Source of the DNA: Actinomadura madurae
GTDB lineage: Bacteria; Actinomycetota; Actinomycetes; Streptosporangiales; Streptosporangiaceae
Direction: 5' to 3'
Length of the DNA stretch: 64,000 bases
NCBI RefSeq assembly: GCF_900115095.1
Contig: NZ_FOVH01000001.1
Location: 186,001 to 250,000 of the forward strand
Both the position numbers and the translations under genes were made by a program. Positions 21,194 to 31,099 of the stretch are shown piece by piece (position 1 is the first letter of the stretch; each line of letters opens with the position of its first letter). Below the pieces are notes generated by a model, which saw only the letters and a program-made list of their open reading frames with translations, made no database searches and was not told the origin of the DNA.

Positions 21194-22810
21194 TCAGGAA
21201 CGTTCCCAGCGAACGGACGACAGAGCCAGCAGCGCGACGTGGAGGGACACGCAGGACTCGACATCGTCCAGGTCGGCGTCCAGAACGCGCTCGATCCGGC
21301 GGAGGCGTTCGTAGAAGGCGGGACGGGACAGGTGCGCCCGCTGGGCGGCCACCGCCTTGTTACGCCCCGATTCAAGATAGAGCTCCAGGATGCGGGTCAG
21401 GTCGCCGCCGCGCTCGGCGTCGTACTCCAGGAGCGGGCCGAGCTCGCGCTCCACGAACGTCTGGACGCGGGCGTCGTCGCGGAGCAGGTGCAGGAGGCCG
21501 CGAAGGCGCAGGTCGGGCAGGCGGTAGAAGAGGCGGGCGCCGGAGCCGCGGGCGGCGACGTCGGCGACCTGCTCGGCCTCCAGGAACGAGCGGCGGACGT
21601 CCCGGATCGTCTCCACGACGGACCCGGCGGCCATGACCGTGCCGCCGGACTGCGCGCGGATCCGGGTGGCGACCTCGGCGAGGGCCGTCTCCACGTCGGC
21701 GCGGGCCGGCAGGGAGGCCAGCACGCCGACGCGGGCGTGCGGGCCGCCCTCGTCCAGCACCCCGACGAGGGCGGCGAGCCGCGCGTCCTTGCAGGCCGCC
21801 GCCGCGGTCTCGGCGAGCTGGGACAGCTCCCCGACCCGCGGGGCGGCCGAGGCGGGGCCGCGCTGGCGCAGCACCGCGCCGAGCAGCCGGCGGCCGGACA
21901 GCGGGACGCCGAGGGCGCGGGCGCGGGCGGCGGCCTCCTGCGGGTCGGAGTAGGCGTGCGCGAGGATCCGGGCGATGATCGTCCCGTGCGCCTGGCGCTC
22001 GACGCTCTCGGCGTGCCGGTCGAGGAGGCGGCCGAGGGCGAGCGTGGTCGCGGCCCGCTCGACCAGGACCGTCTCCCGCGGCGAGGGCGGCGCGCCGAGG
22101 TCGATGATGAGCCGGCCCCAGTCCTCCCCGCGCGCGCCCACCATGGTGACCAGCCAGCCGGACGCCTCGTCGTAGCCGGTGCGGCGGCCCGGCCGCACGG
22201 CGCGGGACCGGGTCTCCCACGCCGACAGCAGCTCCGAGGGGTCGGCGCCGCCGGCGTCGGCGGCGAGGACCTGGTGGGCGAGGTTCTCCAGCACCACGGG
22301 ATGCCCGCCGAGCGCCGCGACCTGCCGGACCACCTCGTCGGTGGAGGCGCCCTCGACCGACAGCTGGGTGAAGATCTCGTGCAGCTGCTCGGAGGCGCGC
22401 AGCTCCGCGTACTGCTCCTGCACGATCCGGGCGTGCACCGACTCGGTGATGTCGACGAACGCGGGCTCGTGCGCCAGCACGATCACCGGGAGGCCGAACT
22501 CCTCGGCGGCGGCGATCAGCGCGGGCGGCAGCACGCTGGCGTAGCGCCGGCCGAGCTCGATCATCAGGCCGCTGACGCCGACCTCGGCGAGGTCGCCGAT
22601 GTAGGCGCGCAGCCGCTCCGGCTCGTCCGGCAGCGCGATCCCGGTCGTGAGCACCAGCTCGCCGCCGTGCAGCAGGTGGGCGATGTCGGTGACCTCGGCG
22701 ACGTGCACCCAGCGGACCCGGTTGCCGGTGCGGTCGGCGCCCGCGACGACGTGCGGCTGGCCGCGGCGGACCGCGTCGAGCTGGAGGACGTCGTCGACAG
22801 TGGGCAGCAT
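21194..22810 (-). CDS. PucR-family transcriptional regulator
   Basis: A 538-residue regulator. The N-terminal PucR sensory domain spans about residues 3-125 (MLPTVDDVLQLDAVRRGQPH, LTTGIALPDEPERLRAYI). A GGDEF-like central region follows, and the C-terminal HTH ends the protein (LYLESGRNKAVAAQRAHLSRPAFYERLRRIERVL). It is divergent from the aminotransferase gene, with a repeated motif between them that is probably its operator. PucR relatives control use of purines, GABA or other amines, so it is the likely controller of the adjacent catabolic pair. ATG 22810 fits the domain start. Confidence 0.88.
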   Translation of the reverse strand: MLPTVDDVLQLDAVRRGQPHVVAGADRTGNRVRWVHVAEVTDIAHLLHGGELVLTTGIALPDEPERLRAYIGDLAEVGVSGLMIELGRRYASVLPPALIAAAEEFGLPVIVLAHEPAFVDITESVHARIVQEQYAELRASEQLHEIFTQLSVEGASTDEVVRQVAALGGHPVVLENLAHQVLAADAGGADPSELLSAWETRSRAVRPGRRTGYDEASGWLVTMVGARGEDWGRLIIDLGAPPSPRETVLVERAATTLALGRLLDRHAESVERQAHGTIIARILAHAYSDPQEAAARARALGVPLSGRRLLGAVLRQRGPASAAPRVGELSQLAETAAAACKDARLAALVGVLDEGGPHARVGVLASLPARADVETALAEVATRIRAQSGGTVMAAGSVVETIRDVRRSFLEAEQVADVAARGSGARLFYRLPDLRLRGLLHLLRDDARVQTFVERELGPLLEYDAERGGDLTRILELYLESGRNKAVAAQRAHLSRPAFYERLRRIERVLDADLDDVESCVSLHVALLALSSVRWERS

Positions 22811-22827
22811 CACCGCGATGGTATCCG

Positions 22828-22915
22828 ACAGGGTGTCAACGACGATGATCAGGTCGTTACAGGGTGTCAGCCGCGAGCAGACCGTCAAGCGGAGCGGCGC
22901 GGTATTGACACTCTG
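22828..22915. promoter_or_regulatory. Triple operator between pucR and the aminotransferase gene
   Basis: ACAGGGTGTCA occurs at 22828-22838 and 22859-22869, 31 bp apart (three helical turns). An inverted copy with one mismatch, TGACACTCTG, is at 22906-22915. An inverted repeat AACGAC/GTCGTT lies between the first two. Their place in the 145-bp divergent region makes them the best candidate sites for the PucR protein. Confidence 0.6.
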
Positions 22916-22955
22916 CGGGTGGCCTCCGGCCCCTCCCGCGAACGAGACTTGTGCC

Positions 22956-24256
22956 ATGTCGGAACACGCGAACCTGCTCCGGCGCCACCGGGCGGTCATG
23001 CCGTCGTGGATGGCGCTCAACTACCGGGACCCCATCGAGATCGTCGGCGGCAAGGGCAACCGCGTGACCGACGCCGAGGGCAACGTCTACCTCGACTTCT
23101 TCACCGGCATCCTGACCAACATGCTCGGCTACGACGTGCCCGAGGTCCGGGAGGCGGTGGAGCGGCAGATCGCGACGGGCGTCGTGCACACCTCCACCGC
23201 GTACCTGCTGCGCGGGCAGGTGGAGCTGGCCGAGAAGATCGCCCGGCTCTCCGGCATCCCGGACGCGAAGGTGTTCTTCGTCAACTCCGGAACGGAGGCC
23301 AACGAGGCGGCGCTGCTGCTCGCCGCGTACGCGCGGCGCAGCGACCAGGTCCTCGCGATGCGGCAGAGCTACCACGGCCGGTCGTTCGCCGCGACGGGCG
23401 TGACCGGCAACCGGGCCTGGACGAACCTGTCCTTCTCCCCGCTGGACGTCCACTTCCTGCACGGCGCCGACCGCCACCTCCCGCAGTTCGCGGGCATGTC
23501 GGACGAGCGGTACATCGACGCCTGCACGCAGGACCTGCGGCACGTGCTCGCCACCGCGACCGGCGGCGACGTCGCCGCGCTGATCGCCGAGCCGATCCAG
23601 GGCGTCGGCGGCTTCACGATGCCGCCCGACGGGCTGTTCGCCGCCTACAAGAGCGTCCTGGACGAGCACGGGATCCTGTTCGTCTCCGACGAGGTGCAGA
23701 CCGGGTGGGGGCGGACGGGCCAGGGCTTCTGGGGGATCGACGACCACGGCGTGACCCCGGACGCGATGACGTTCGCCAAGGGCCTCGGGAACGGCTTCGC
23801 GGTCGGCGGCGTCGTCGCGCGCGGCGACCTCATGGACGGCCTGCACGCGGTCGGCATCTCCACGTTCGGCGGCAACCCGGTCTCGATGGCCGCGGCGAAC
23901 GCGACGCTGGACCACATTCTCGACCACGATCTGCAGGCCAACGCGGCGCGGCAGGGCGCGACGATCATCGGCGGGCTGGCGGCGGCGGCCGGCCGGTTCC
24001 CGGTGGTCGCGGACGTCCGGGGCAAGGGCCTGATGTTCGCCGTCGAGCTCGCCGACCCGCGCACCGGCGAGCCGAGCCCGCCGCTCGCCGCCGCCCTCAT
24101 GGAGGCGGCCCGCGAGAGGGGGCTGCTGGTCGGCAAGGGCGGCCTGTACGGCAACGTGGTCCGCATGGCGCCGCCGATGACCCTGACCGACGACGAGGCC
24201 GCCGAAGGCCTCGGCATCCTGATCGCGTCCCTCGAAGCACTTCCGGAGGAGTCCGT

Positions 24257-24260
<4 letters not shown>
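22956..24260 (+). CDS. Class III omega-aminotransferase (GABA/beta-alanine type)
   Basis: A 434-residue PLP-dependent aminotransferase. Motifs: VNSGTEANEAALLLA (phosphate binding), SYHGRSF, SDEVQTGWGRTG (acidic residue under the PLP ring) and TFAKGLGNGF with the Schiff-base lysine. The NPVSMAAANATL segment is also typical. The next gene encodes an acylating semialdehyde dehydrogenase, so the amine is probably beta-alanine, beta-aminoisobutyrate or GABA, moved to 2-oxoglutarate or pyruvate. The gene is divergent from pucR; the stop overlaps the mmsA start. Confidence 0.88.
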
Positions 24261-25756
<1,496 letters not shown>

Positions 25757-25789
25757 GGTACGGGAGTTTCCTACCTCCGGCGTTTTTCG
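25757..25789 (+). terminator. Rho-independent terminator after mmsA
   Basis: GAGGTA (25757-25762) pairs with TACCTC (25774-25779), with an inner GGA/TCC pair and a short loop, followed by a run of five T. This is one of the few hairpins in the window with a real U-tract. Confidence 0.7.
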
Positions 25790-25978
25790 TCGTTGATTTT
25801 CGTCCGCCGTGCGCGGACGAATAATGGCTACACCCATTGACGGGGTCTGTGTCCGGCGACACAATCTGACTGTCTCAATTAATTGGGATGAATTCAAAAG
25901 TCAGGGTTGGCAGTCAGAAACACGGAGTCCAGGGGCCGCAGGGCCACGTGGGGCCGGAACGTGCAGGAGAGCCGCGCT

Positions 25979-26344
25979 ATGACCGCAGGCGACCACGCCG
26001 CAGAGGTGGACGCCCTCGCAAGGCGATTCCCGGGCTGGACCATCTGGTTCGGCCTGTGCACCGGCCACTGGTGGGCGCTGCCGCCCAAGGACCGCGACGT
26101 CGGCGACTTCCTGGAGGCCGACACCCCGCAGCGGCTCATCGCACGGATCGAGGTGGTCAAGCACGCCGCTCCCAGGCGGCCGCCGGCCGGTGTGCCGGCA
26201 TCCCCCGACGGCCCTCCGCGGCCGTCCCGCGACACCCGGCAGGACGTGCGGCGTCCCTCGAACCTCCTCCGTCTCGAGGGCGTCACACCGTCGCCGTTCG
26301 GCCGGGTACCGGTGATCGCGTGGCCAGGCAGCACCGCACGGTGA
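25979..26344 (+). CDS. Small hypothetical protein
   Basis: A 121-residue protein. The first 60 residues look folded (LARRFPGWTIWFGLCTGHWWALPP, then IARIEVVKHA), and the rest is proline- and arginine-rich and probably disordered. Small proteins with this FPGWxIWFG core are frequent in actinomycetes, but I know no function. ATG 25979 has AGGAGA eight bases upstream. The 222 bp before it are AT-rich for this genome and likely contain its promoter. Confidence 0.6.
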   Translation: MTAGDHAAEVDALARRFPGWTIWFGLCTGHWWALPPKDRDVGDFLEADTPQRLIARIEVVKHAAPRRPPAGVPASPDGPPRPSRDTRQDVRRPSNLLRLEGVTPSPFGRVPVIAWPGSTAR

Positions 26345-26811
26345 TCCGCTGTTCCCCAACCTCGCCACGCCCGCCGGTGCCGCCGCGGTCCCGGGCAGGA
26401 CGGCAGCCCGCGCCATATCCCTCTCCAGCAACCTCCGTGTATGGCGCGGACGCCAGCACCCGCCGTCTCCCGGGGCCCCGGCGGTTTCTCCGTTGAGCGG
26501 CCGGCCGAAATGCGCCAGTAAACGGTACGGCAATGGCTATGGAGTTCTTACCTCCGGGAAAGTTTCGGCTGAACTCGCGAGTCGCGATCACCGGTAATTC
26601 CCGGTCGTACGGCTCGAAGTCGGCGGGAAAAGCCGTACCCCACCGGCGATAAATTCGCCGGCGGCCTCCGGAACGGACGGAATGGCGGCCGGACGGGCGC
26701 GGACCCCCGCCCGGTGCCGGGTGCGCGCCGCCTCGCGGCCCCGGAGACGCTACGCTGCGCCGACGGGCCCGTTCGCGAAGGGGGAGGGCCCTGGCACGGA
26801 TCGGGAGCGAG
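26345..26811. other. 467-bp region without a recognisable gene
   Basis: No frame on either strand has convincing coding character. The region contains an inverted repeat at 26408-26449 and a more AT-rich stretch around 26520-26660, which probably carries the promoter of the binding-protein gene. No riboswitch, tRNA or repeat family was recognised. Confidence 0.5.
26408..26449 (+). terminator. Candidate terminator hairpin
   Basis: CCGCGCCATA (26408-26417) pairs perfectly with TATGGCGCGG (26440-26449) across a 22-base loop, 64 bp after the stop of the small hypothetical gene. No U-tract follows, as is common in high-GC actinobacteria. Confidence 0.4.
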
Positions 26812-28029
26812 ATGCGGCTGACGGCCACGGCGCGGGTCTGGACGGCAGGGGCCCTGGTGGCGGCCACGGCGCTCGCCGCGGGCCTCGTCTCCTGCAGCGG
26901 GGACGAGGAGAGGCCGGCCGGGGTCGCCAAGGTGGCCGGCACTCTCGGGCCGGGCGAGGGGATGCTCAACCTGGTCGCCCTGCCCGGGTCCGTCGAGAGC
27001 GGCACCACCGACCCGCGCGTCGACTGGGCCACCCCGTTCCAGAAGCGCACCGGCTGCAAGGTCGGGCTGAAGACCGTCCAGACGCCCGAGGAGATGGCCG
27101 CCCTCATGCGCGACCCCGACCGCCGCTACGACGGCGTCGCGGCGCCGCCCGAGGTCGCCGGCCGGCTGATCGAGGAGAACCAGGTCGTCCCGGTCAACCC
27201 CGACCTCGTGGACGGCTACAAGAAGCTGGAGCCGAAGCTCCGCAAGCTGCTGGACCGCGGCGGCAAGCACTACGGCATCCCGTACGTGTGGGGCACCAAC
27301 CTGCTCACCTACGACACCCGGACCGTGCCGCCGCCGGCGAGCTGGGCCGCGCTGTTCGACCCCGCCCAGGCCCGCCGGTACTCCGGCAGGCTGATCATGC
27401 GGGACAGCCCGCTCGCCATCGCCGAGGCGGCCCTCTACCTCAAGGGCGAGCGGCGCAAGCTGAAGATCCGCGACCCGTACTCGCTGACGCCGGCGCAGCT
27501 CGCCGCCGCCGGGCGCGTGCTGGCCGAGCAGCGCCCGTACGTCGGGGAGTACTGGGAGCTGCCGGCCGAGGCCGTCAGCGCGTTCGCCGGGGGGCGGGCC
27601 GTCCTCGGCCAGGCGTGGCCCTACCACGTGGACGTGCTGAACCGCGCGTCCCGTCCCGTCCAGGGCGTCATCCCGTCGGAGGGCGCGACCGGGTGGATGG
27701 ACGCGTGGATGATCGGCGCCCGCGCCCAGCACCCCAACTGCATGTACCAGTGGCTCCAGTGGACGGCCTCGCCGGACGTCCAGCAGCAGGTCGCCGAGTG
27801 GACCGGGGTGGCGCCCGCCAACCCGCAGGCATGCTCGGGCGACCGCCTCAGATCCGGGTTCTGCGCCGCCTACCACGTGGGCGACCGCGCCTACCTCGAC
27901 AAGATCATCTTCGCGCACGCGCCGTCGAAGGCGTGCGGCGGGAAGAAGGACGAGGACGAGAAGGCGAGCTGCACGGACTACGCCGAGTGGACCCGCACCT
28001 GGCTCACGGCGACGCGGACGAAGGGCTGA
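26812..28029 (+). CDS. Orphan PotD/PotF-like polyamine-binding lipoprotein
   Basis: A 405-residue extracellular solute-binding protein. The signal peptide ends in the lipobox LVSC (cysteine near residue 28). The mature part follows the polyamine-binding family (LNLVALPGSVESG, FQKRTGCKV, HYGIPYVWGTNLLTYD, GWMDAWMIGARAQHPN). Several cysteines near the C-terminus (residues about 340-390) are unusual for the family and may form disulfides. No permease or ATPase gene is adjacent, unlike the complete pot set at the window start, so it may feed another transporter or act as a sensor. Confidence 0.83.
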   Translation: MRLTATARVWTAGALVAATALAAGLVSCSGDEERPAGVAKVAGTLGPGEGMLNLVALPGSVESGTTDPRVDWATPFQKRTGCKVGLKTVQTPEEMAALMRDPDRRYDGVAAPPEVAGRLIEENQVVPVNPDLVDGYKKLEPKLRKLLDRGGKHYGIPYVWGTNLLTYDTRTVPPPASWAALFDPAQARRYSGRLIMRDSPLAIAEAALYLKGERRKLKIRDPYSLTPAQLAAAGRVLAEQRPYVGEYWELPAEAVSAFAGGRAVLGQAWPYHVDVLNRASRPVQGVIPSEGATGWMDAWMIGARAQHPNCMYQWLQWTASPDVQQQVAEWTGVAPANPQACSGDRLRSGFCAAYHVGDRAYLDKIIFAHAPSKACGGKKDEDEKASCTDYAEWTRTWLTATRTKG

Positions 28030-28038
28030 CGGCGGCCC

Positions 28039-28422
28039 CTAGGGGTCTCTCCGGCGCGTCCGGCCGCCCCCAGCCGGACGCGCCTGCGGGGTGGTCCCGG
28101 ACTTCCCCCCGAACGCCCGGGTCACCCTTCTCCTTGGAGAGACCTCCATGACGGCGGCGGGCGCCGCCGTCCGCGCGGGCGGCGGCTCCCCGACCGGCCG
28201 CCCGGCGCCCGTGAGCTGCTCCCTGGGGCCCCGGCGTGCGCGGGGTACCGGCGGGGCGGGTGCGCAGTCGTCGCACGCGAACACCCCGGACGAGTCCGGC
28301 AGGCGGCCGACGCGGACGCGCGGCCGGGGCCAGCTCTTGCGGCAGACGACGCACGCGTCGCCCAGGCGCTGGGCTCTGCTGAGCCCGCCCTGGTCGACGA
28401 TCGGCTCGCCTGTCTGGCCCAT
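28039..28422 (-). CDS. Small CxxC...CxxC protein
   Basis: A 127-residue protein with a zinc-ribbon-like first half: CVVCRKSWPRPRVRVG then FACDDC. The second half is a low-complexity basic, proline-rich tail. Short proteins with this WPRPRVRVGRLPD core are known to me only as actinomycete hypotheticals. A TATAAA-type -10 lies near 28462-28467 on the minus strand. A second frame starting at GTG 28453 with an AAAGGAG site overlaps it, but carries no cysteine motif. Confidence 0.6.
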   Translation of the reverse strand: MGQTGEPIVDQGGLSRAQRLGDACVVCRKSWPRPRVRVGRLPDSSGVFACDDCAPAPPVPRARRGPREQLTGAGRPVGEPPPARTAAPAAVMEVSPRRRVTRAFGGKSGTTPQARPAGGGRTRRRDP

Positions 28423-28659
28423 GTCTCCATCCCCCGGCGGGAGTCGGCTTCACGTCACTCCTTTATAGGCGGGGGAGGGTGTGGTCACCGTTACCGAAGG
28501 TGAAAAGCGCGGCAAAGCATCCCGTGTCGCCGGGACGTCCAAGATCGGCTGAGCTATGCGCCGCCGGAGCCCCGCGGGCGGGGATCGCGGACCAGGGCTA
28601 TGCGGTCACGGGCCGGGATCTTTGCCGTCCGTTGGTCGGCAGTTGCGTACAAAGGAGAC

Positions 28660-29706
28660 ATGTCGGCCTGGAACGTCGGTCTCCGGCGCCTCCGGCCGCA
28701 CAGGCCCCGCCCCGTACGGGCGCGCGTGACGCTCGCGGTCACCGCACTCGGCTCCCTGCTGGTGGCCGTGGTGGCCCTGGCGGCCGTGGCGCTGGCCCTG
28801 CTGGCCGACGTCGGCCGCCCCGGAGTCCTCGCGGCGGTCATGGCGGTGCTGGCCGCGGCCGCCGCGGGCCTCGCCGGCCGGGGCGTCGCCCGCCTGGCCC
28901 GCGGGCTGCTCGAACCGGTACGCCGGCTCTGCCGGGAACTGCAGGACCTCGACGAGGCCGGCCTCGGCGAGCGGGTCGGCGTCCCGGCCACGGGCGACGA
29001 CGCCGAGCGGCTGGCCGGCCAGGTCAACCACCTGCTCGGCCGGCTGGACGGCGCGGCCGCACAGCGGCGCGCGTTCATCTCCGACGCCTCGCACGAGCTC
29101 CGCACGCCGATCACCGGCCTGCGGACCCGCATCGAGCTGGCCCTCGCCGCCCCCGAGGACGGGGACGTCGCCGAGACGCTGCGGTCCTCGCTCGCCGACA
29201 TCGAACGCCTGCACCACATCGTGGACGACCTCCTCGTGCTCGCCCGCCTCGACGCCGGCGACGTCCCCGTCCGCGAGCGCATCGACCTCGGCGCGCTGGT
29301 GGAGTCGGAGGTCGCCCGGCGCTGCTCCGCCGTCCCGACGGCCGTCAAGGTGGAACCGGGGCTCATGGTGGTGGGCAACCGGCTGCGCCTCGGCCGCGTC
29401 GTCATCAACCTGCTCGCCAACGCCGAGCGCTACGCGGACGGGCGGATCGAGGTCGAGGCGCGCGCGGAAGGCGGGGACGCCGTCGTCGAGGTGCACGACG
29501 ACGGCCCCGGCATCCCGCACGCCGACCGCGACCGCGTCTTCGAGCGCTTCGCCCGGCTGGACACGGCGCGCAGCCGCGACAAGGGCGGCAGCGGCCTCGG
29601 GCTCCCGATCGCCCGGCAGATCGCGATCGGCCACGGCGGGAGCCTGTACGTCGCCGACGGCACCTACGGCGCCCGCCTCGTCCTGCGGCTCCCGCTCGCC
29701 CGGTGA
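28660..29706 (+). CDS. Orphan sensor histidine kinase
   Basis: A 348-residue kinase with two adjacent membrane helices near residues 22-75, then a HAMP-like segment. The dimerisation domain has H-box SDASHELRTPITGL. The ATPase domain has N-box VINLLANAERYAD, G1 DDGPGIPHADR and G2 KGGSGLGLPIA. No sizeable extracellular sensor is present, so it may sense within the membrane. The ATG at 28660 follows AAAGGAG. No response regulator is adjacent, which is odd for this class; the gene ends 1 bp from the next, opposite gene. Confidence 0.88.
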   Translation: MSAWNVGLRRLRPHRPRPVRARVTLAVTALGSLLVAVVALAAVALALLADVGRPGVLAAVMAVLAAAAAGLAGRGVARLARGLLEPVRRLCRELQDLDEAGLGERVGVPATGDDAERLAGQVNHLLGRLDGAAAQRRAFISDASHELRTPITGLRTRIELALAAPEDGDVAETLRSSLADIERLHHIVDDLLVLARLDAGDVPVRERIDLGALVESEVARRCSAVPTAVKVEPGLMVVGNRLRLGRVVINLLANAERYADGRIEVEARAEGGDAVVEVHDDGPGIPHADRDRVFERFARLDTARSRDKGGSGLGLPIARQIAIGHGGSLYVADGTYGARLVLRLPLAR

Positions 29707-29707
29707 C

Positions 29708-30556
29708 TCAGCGGAACGCGGCGACGGCGCCGGCCGCCCACTGCGCGAACGACCGCGCCGGGCGGCCGAGGACCCGCTGCACGTCCGGGCTGACCCGCCG
29801 CTCGGCTTCGGTGGGCTCGCCGAGGATGTCCAGGGTGCCGTCGACGACCGGCGCGGGCATGAACTCCAGCATCCGGGCCCTCGCCTCCTCTCGCGTCTGC
29901 TCGGTGAACGCCACCGGCTCGCCCAGCGCCTCGCCGATGATCCGCGCGCGGTCCCGCGGCGTGACCGGCGCCGGGCCCGTGAGCTCGTAGACGCGGCCGG
30001 CGTGCCCGCCCTCCCGCAGCACCGCGGCCGCGACCTCGGCGATGTCGGCCGGGTCGACGAACGGCAGCGCGACGCCGGCGAACGGCGCGGCGGCCGACCG
30101 GTGCGCGCGGACGGGCTCCGCCCACGCGTACGCGTTGCTGGCGAAGCCGCCCGGCCGCAGGATCGTCCAGTCGAGCCCCGACTCCCGGACGGCCTCCTCG
30201 AACGCCCTCAGCCGCGCGTGGGCGGGCGACTCCGGGCGCGTCCCCGCCCCCTGGGACGACAGCAGCACGACGTTCGCGACGCCGGAGGCCTTCACCACGT
30301 CGAGGACGTCGCGCGGGCCGGGGCCGGCAGGGGAGCCGAGCAGCGGCCCGGCGACGAGGAGGAAGAGGGCGTCCGCCCCGTCCAGGGCGGGCCGGAGGGT
30401 TTCGAGGTCGGCGAGGTCGGCCGCGCGATGGCGGACGCCGTCCGGCAGATCGTCCAGGACGTGCCGGGACACGGCCGTCACGTCCTCGCCCGCCCCGGCC
30501 AGCGCCCGGACGAGCGGCCGTCCGACATTTCCCGTGGCACCCGTGACAACGATCAT
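29708..30556 (-). CDS. NmrA-like NAD(P)-binding protein
   Basis: A 282-residue atypical short-chain dehydrogenase of the NmrA/QOR2 type. The glycine motif is VTGATGNVGRPLV at the N-terminus, with LFLLVAGPLL and the later LSSQGAG strand; a Tyr-x3-Lys pair is not evident, as usual in this group. ATG 30556 has GGAG six bases upstream. It is divergent from an HxlR regulator, and such pairs often form quinone or electrophile responses controlled by HxlR. Confidence 0.85.
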   Translation of the reverse strand: MIVVTGATGNVGRPLVRALAGAGEDVTAVSRHVLDDLPDGVRHRAADLADLETLRPALDGADALFLLVAGPLLGSPAGPGPRDVLDVVKASGVANVVLLSSQGAGTRPESPAHARLRAFEEAVRESGLDWTILRPGGFASNAYAWAEPVRAHRSAAAPFAGVALPFVDPADIAEVAAAVLREGGHAGRVYELTGPAPVTPRDRARIIGEALGEPVAFTEQTREEARARMLEFMPAPVVDGTLDILGEPTEAERRVSPDVQRVLGRPARSFAQWAAGAVAAFR

Positions 30557-30635
30557 GAGTCACTCCGTATGAGCTGCGCTGACGCCGCCGCGGCGGCGCT
30601 GTCGCGGTGCGACCCGGCGAAGCTAGCATCCTCGA

Positions 30636-30650
30636 TATAGTAGGTACCTA
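30636..30650. promoter_or_regulatory. HxlR operator and divergent promoter
   Basis: The perfect palindrome TAGGTACCTA (30641-30650) sits next to TATAGT (30636-30641), a plausible -10 for the HxlR gene. The opposite strand reads TACTAT just there, a -10 for the NmrA-like gene. One bound dimer would cover both start regions. Confidence 0.6.
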
Positions 30651-30678
30651 GAAGATAGTGACTACCCGGGAGGGCGCC

Positions 30679-31059
30679 GTGGGGACCGTGTGGAACGCGG
30701 AGGAGTTCGACGCCGAGCACGCCTGCCCGATCGCCCCTGTGGTCGACATCGTGTTCAGCCGGTGGACGACCCCGATCCTGTGGACGCTGCACGAGTACGG
30801 CCGGCAGCGGTTCGTCGAGCTGCAGCGCCGCATCGGCTCCATCACGCCGAAGGTGCTGACGCAGCGGCTCCGGCAGATGGAGCGCGACGGCCTCGTCGTC
30901 CGCACCTACCACCCCGAGGTGCCGCCGCGCGTCGAGTACGAGATCAGCGAGCTGGGGCGCAGCCTGGGGCCGCTGTTCGCCTCGCTCGCCGAGTGGTCCG
31001 CGGAGAACCTGGAGAAGGTGGAGCGGGCGCGGCGCGCCTACGACGCCACCGGGAGCTGA
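30679..31059 (+). CDS. HxlR-type MarR-like transcriptional regulator
   Basis: A 126-residue winged-helix regulator: [22 protein letters not shown], then [47 protein letters not shown] is the complete HxlR fold, with an N-terminal cysteine that in relatives senses quinones or aldehydes. GTG 30679 has GGGAGGG four bases upstream and is preferred; GTG 30658 is 21 bp upstream. It probably controls the divergent NmrA-like gene and itself through the palindrome between them. Confidence 0.87.
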   Translation: MGTVWNAEEFDAEHACPIAPVVDIVFSRWTTPILWTLHEYGRQRFVELQRRIGSITPKVLTQRLRQMERDGLVVRTYHPEVPPRVEYEISELGRSLGPLFASLAEWSAENLEKVERARRAYDATGS

Positions 31060-31099
31060 GCGGGCCGATGCCCGGCAGATGCCCGACAATGGAGCGGTG

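Noticed and set aside
26345..26811. Riboswitch or small RNA upstream of the binding-protein gene
   Set aside because: No known aptamer signature seen; only a simple inverted repeat and AT-rich promoter-like DNA.
28004..28453. Alternative frame with a strong AAAGGAG site over the CxxC small gene
   Set aside because: Its translation is low complexity and lacks the cysteine motif; the frame at 28039-28422 has a conserved-looking zinc-ribbon half.
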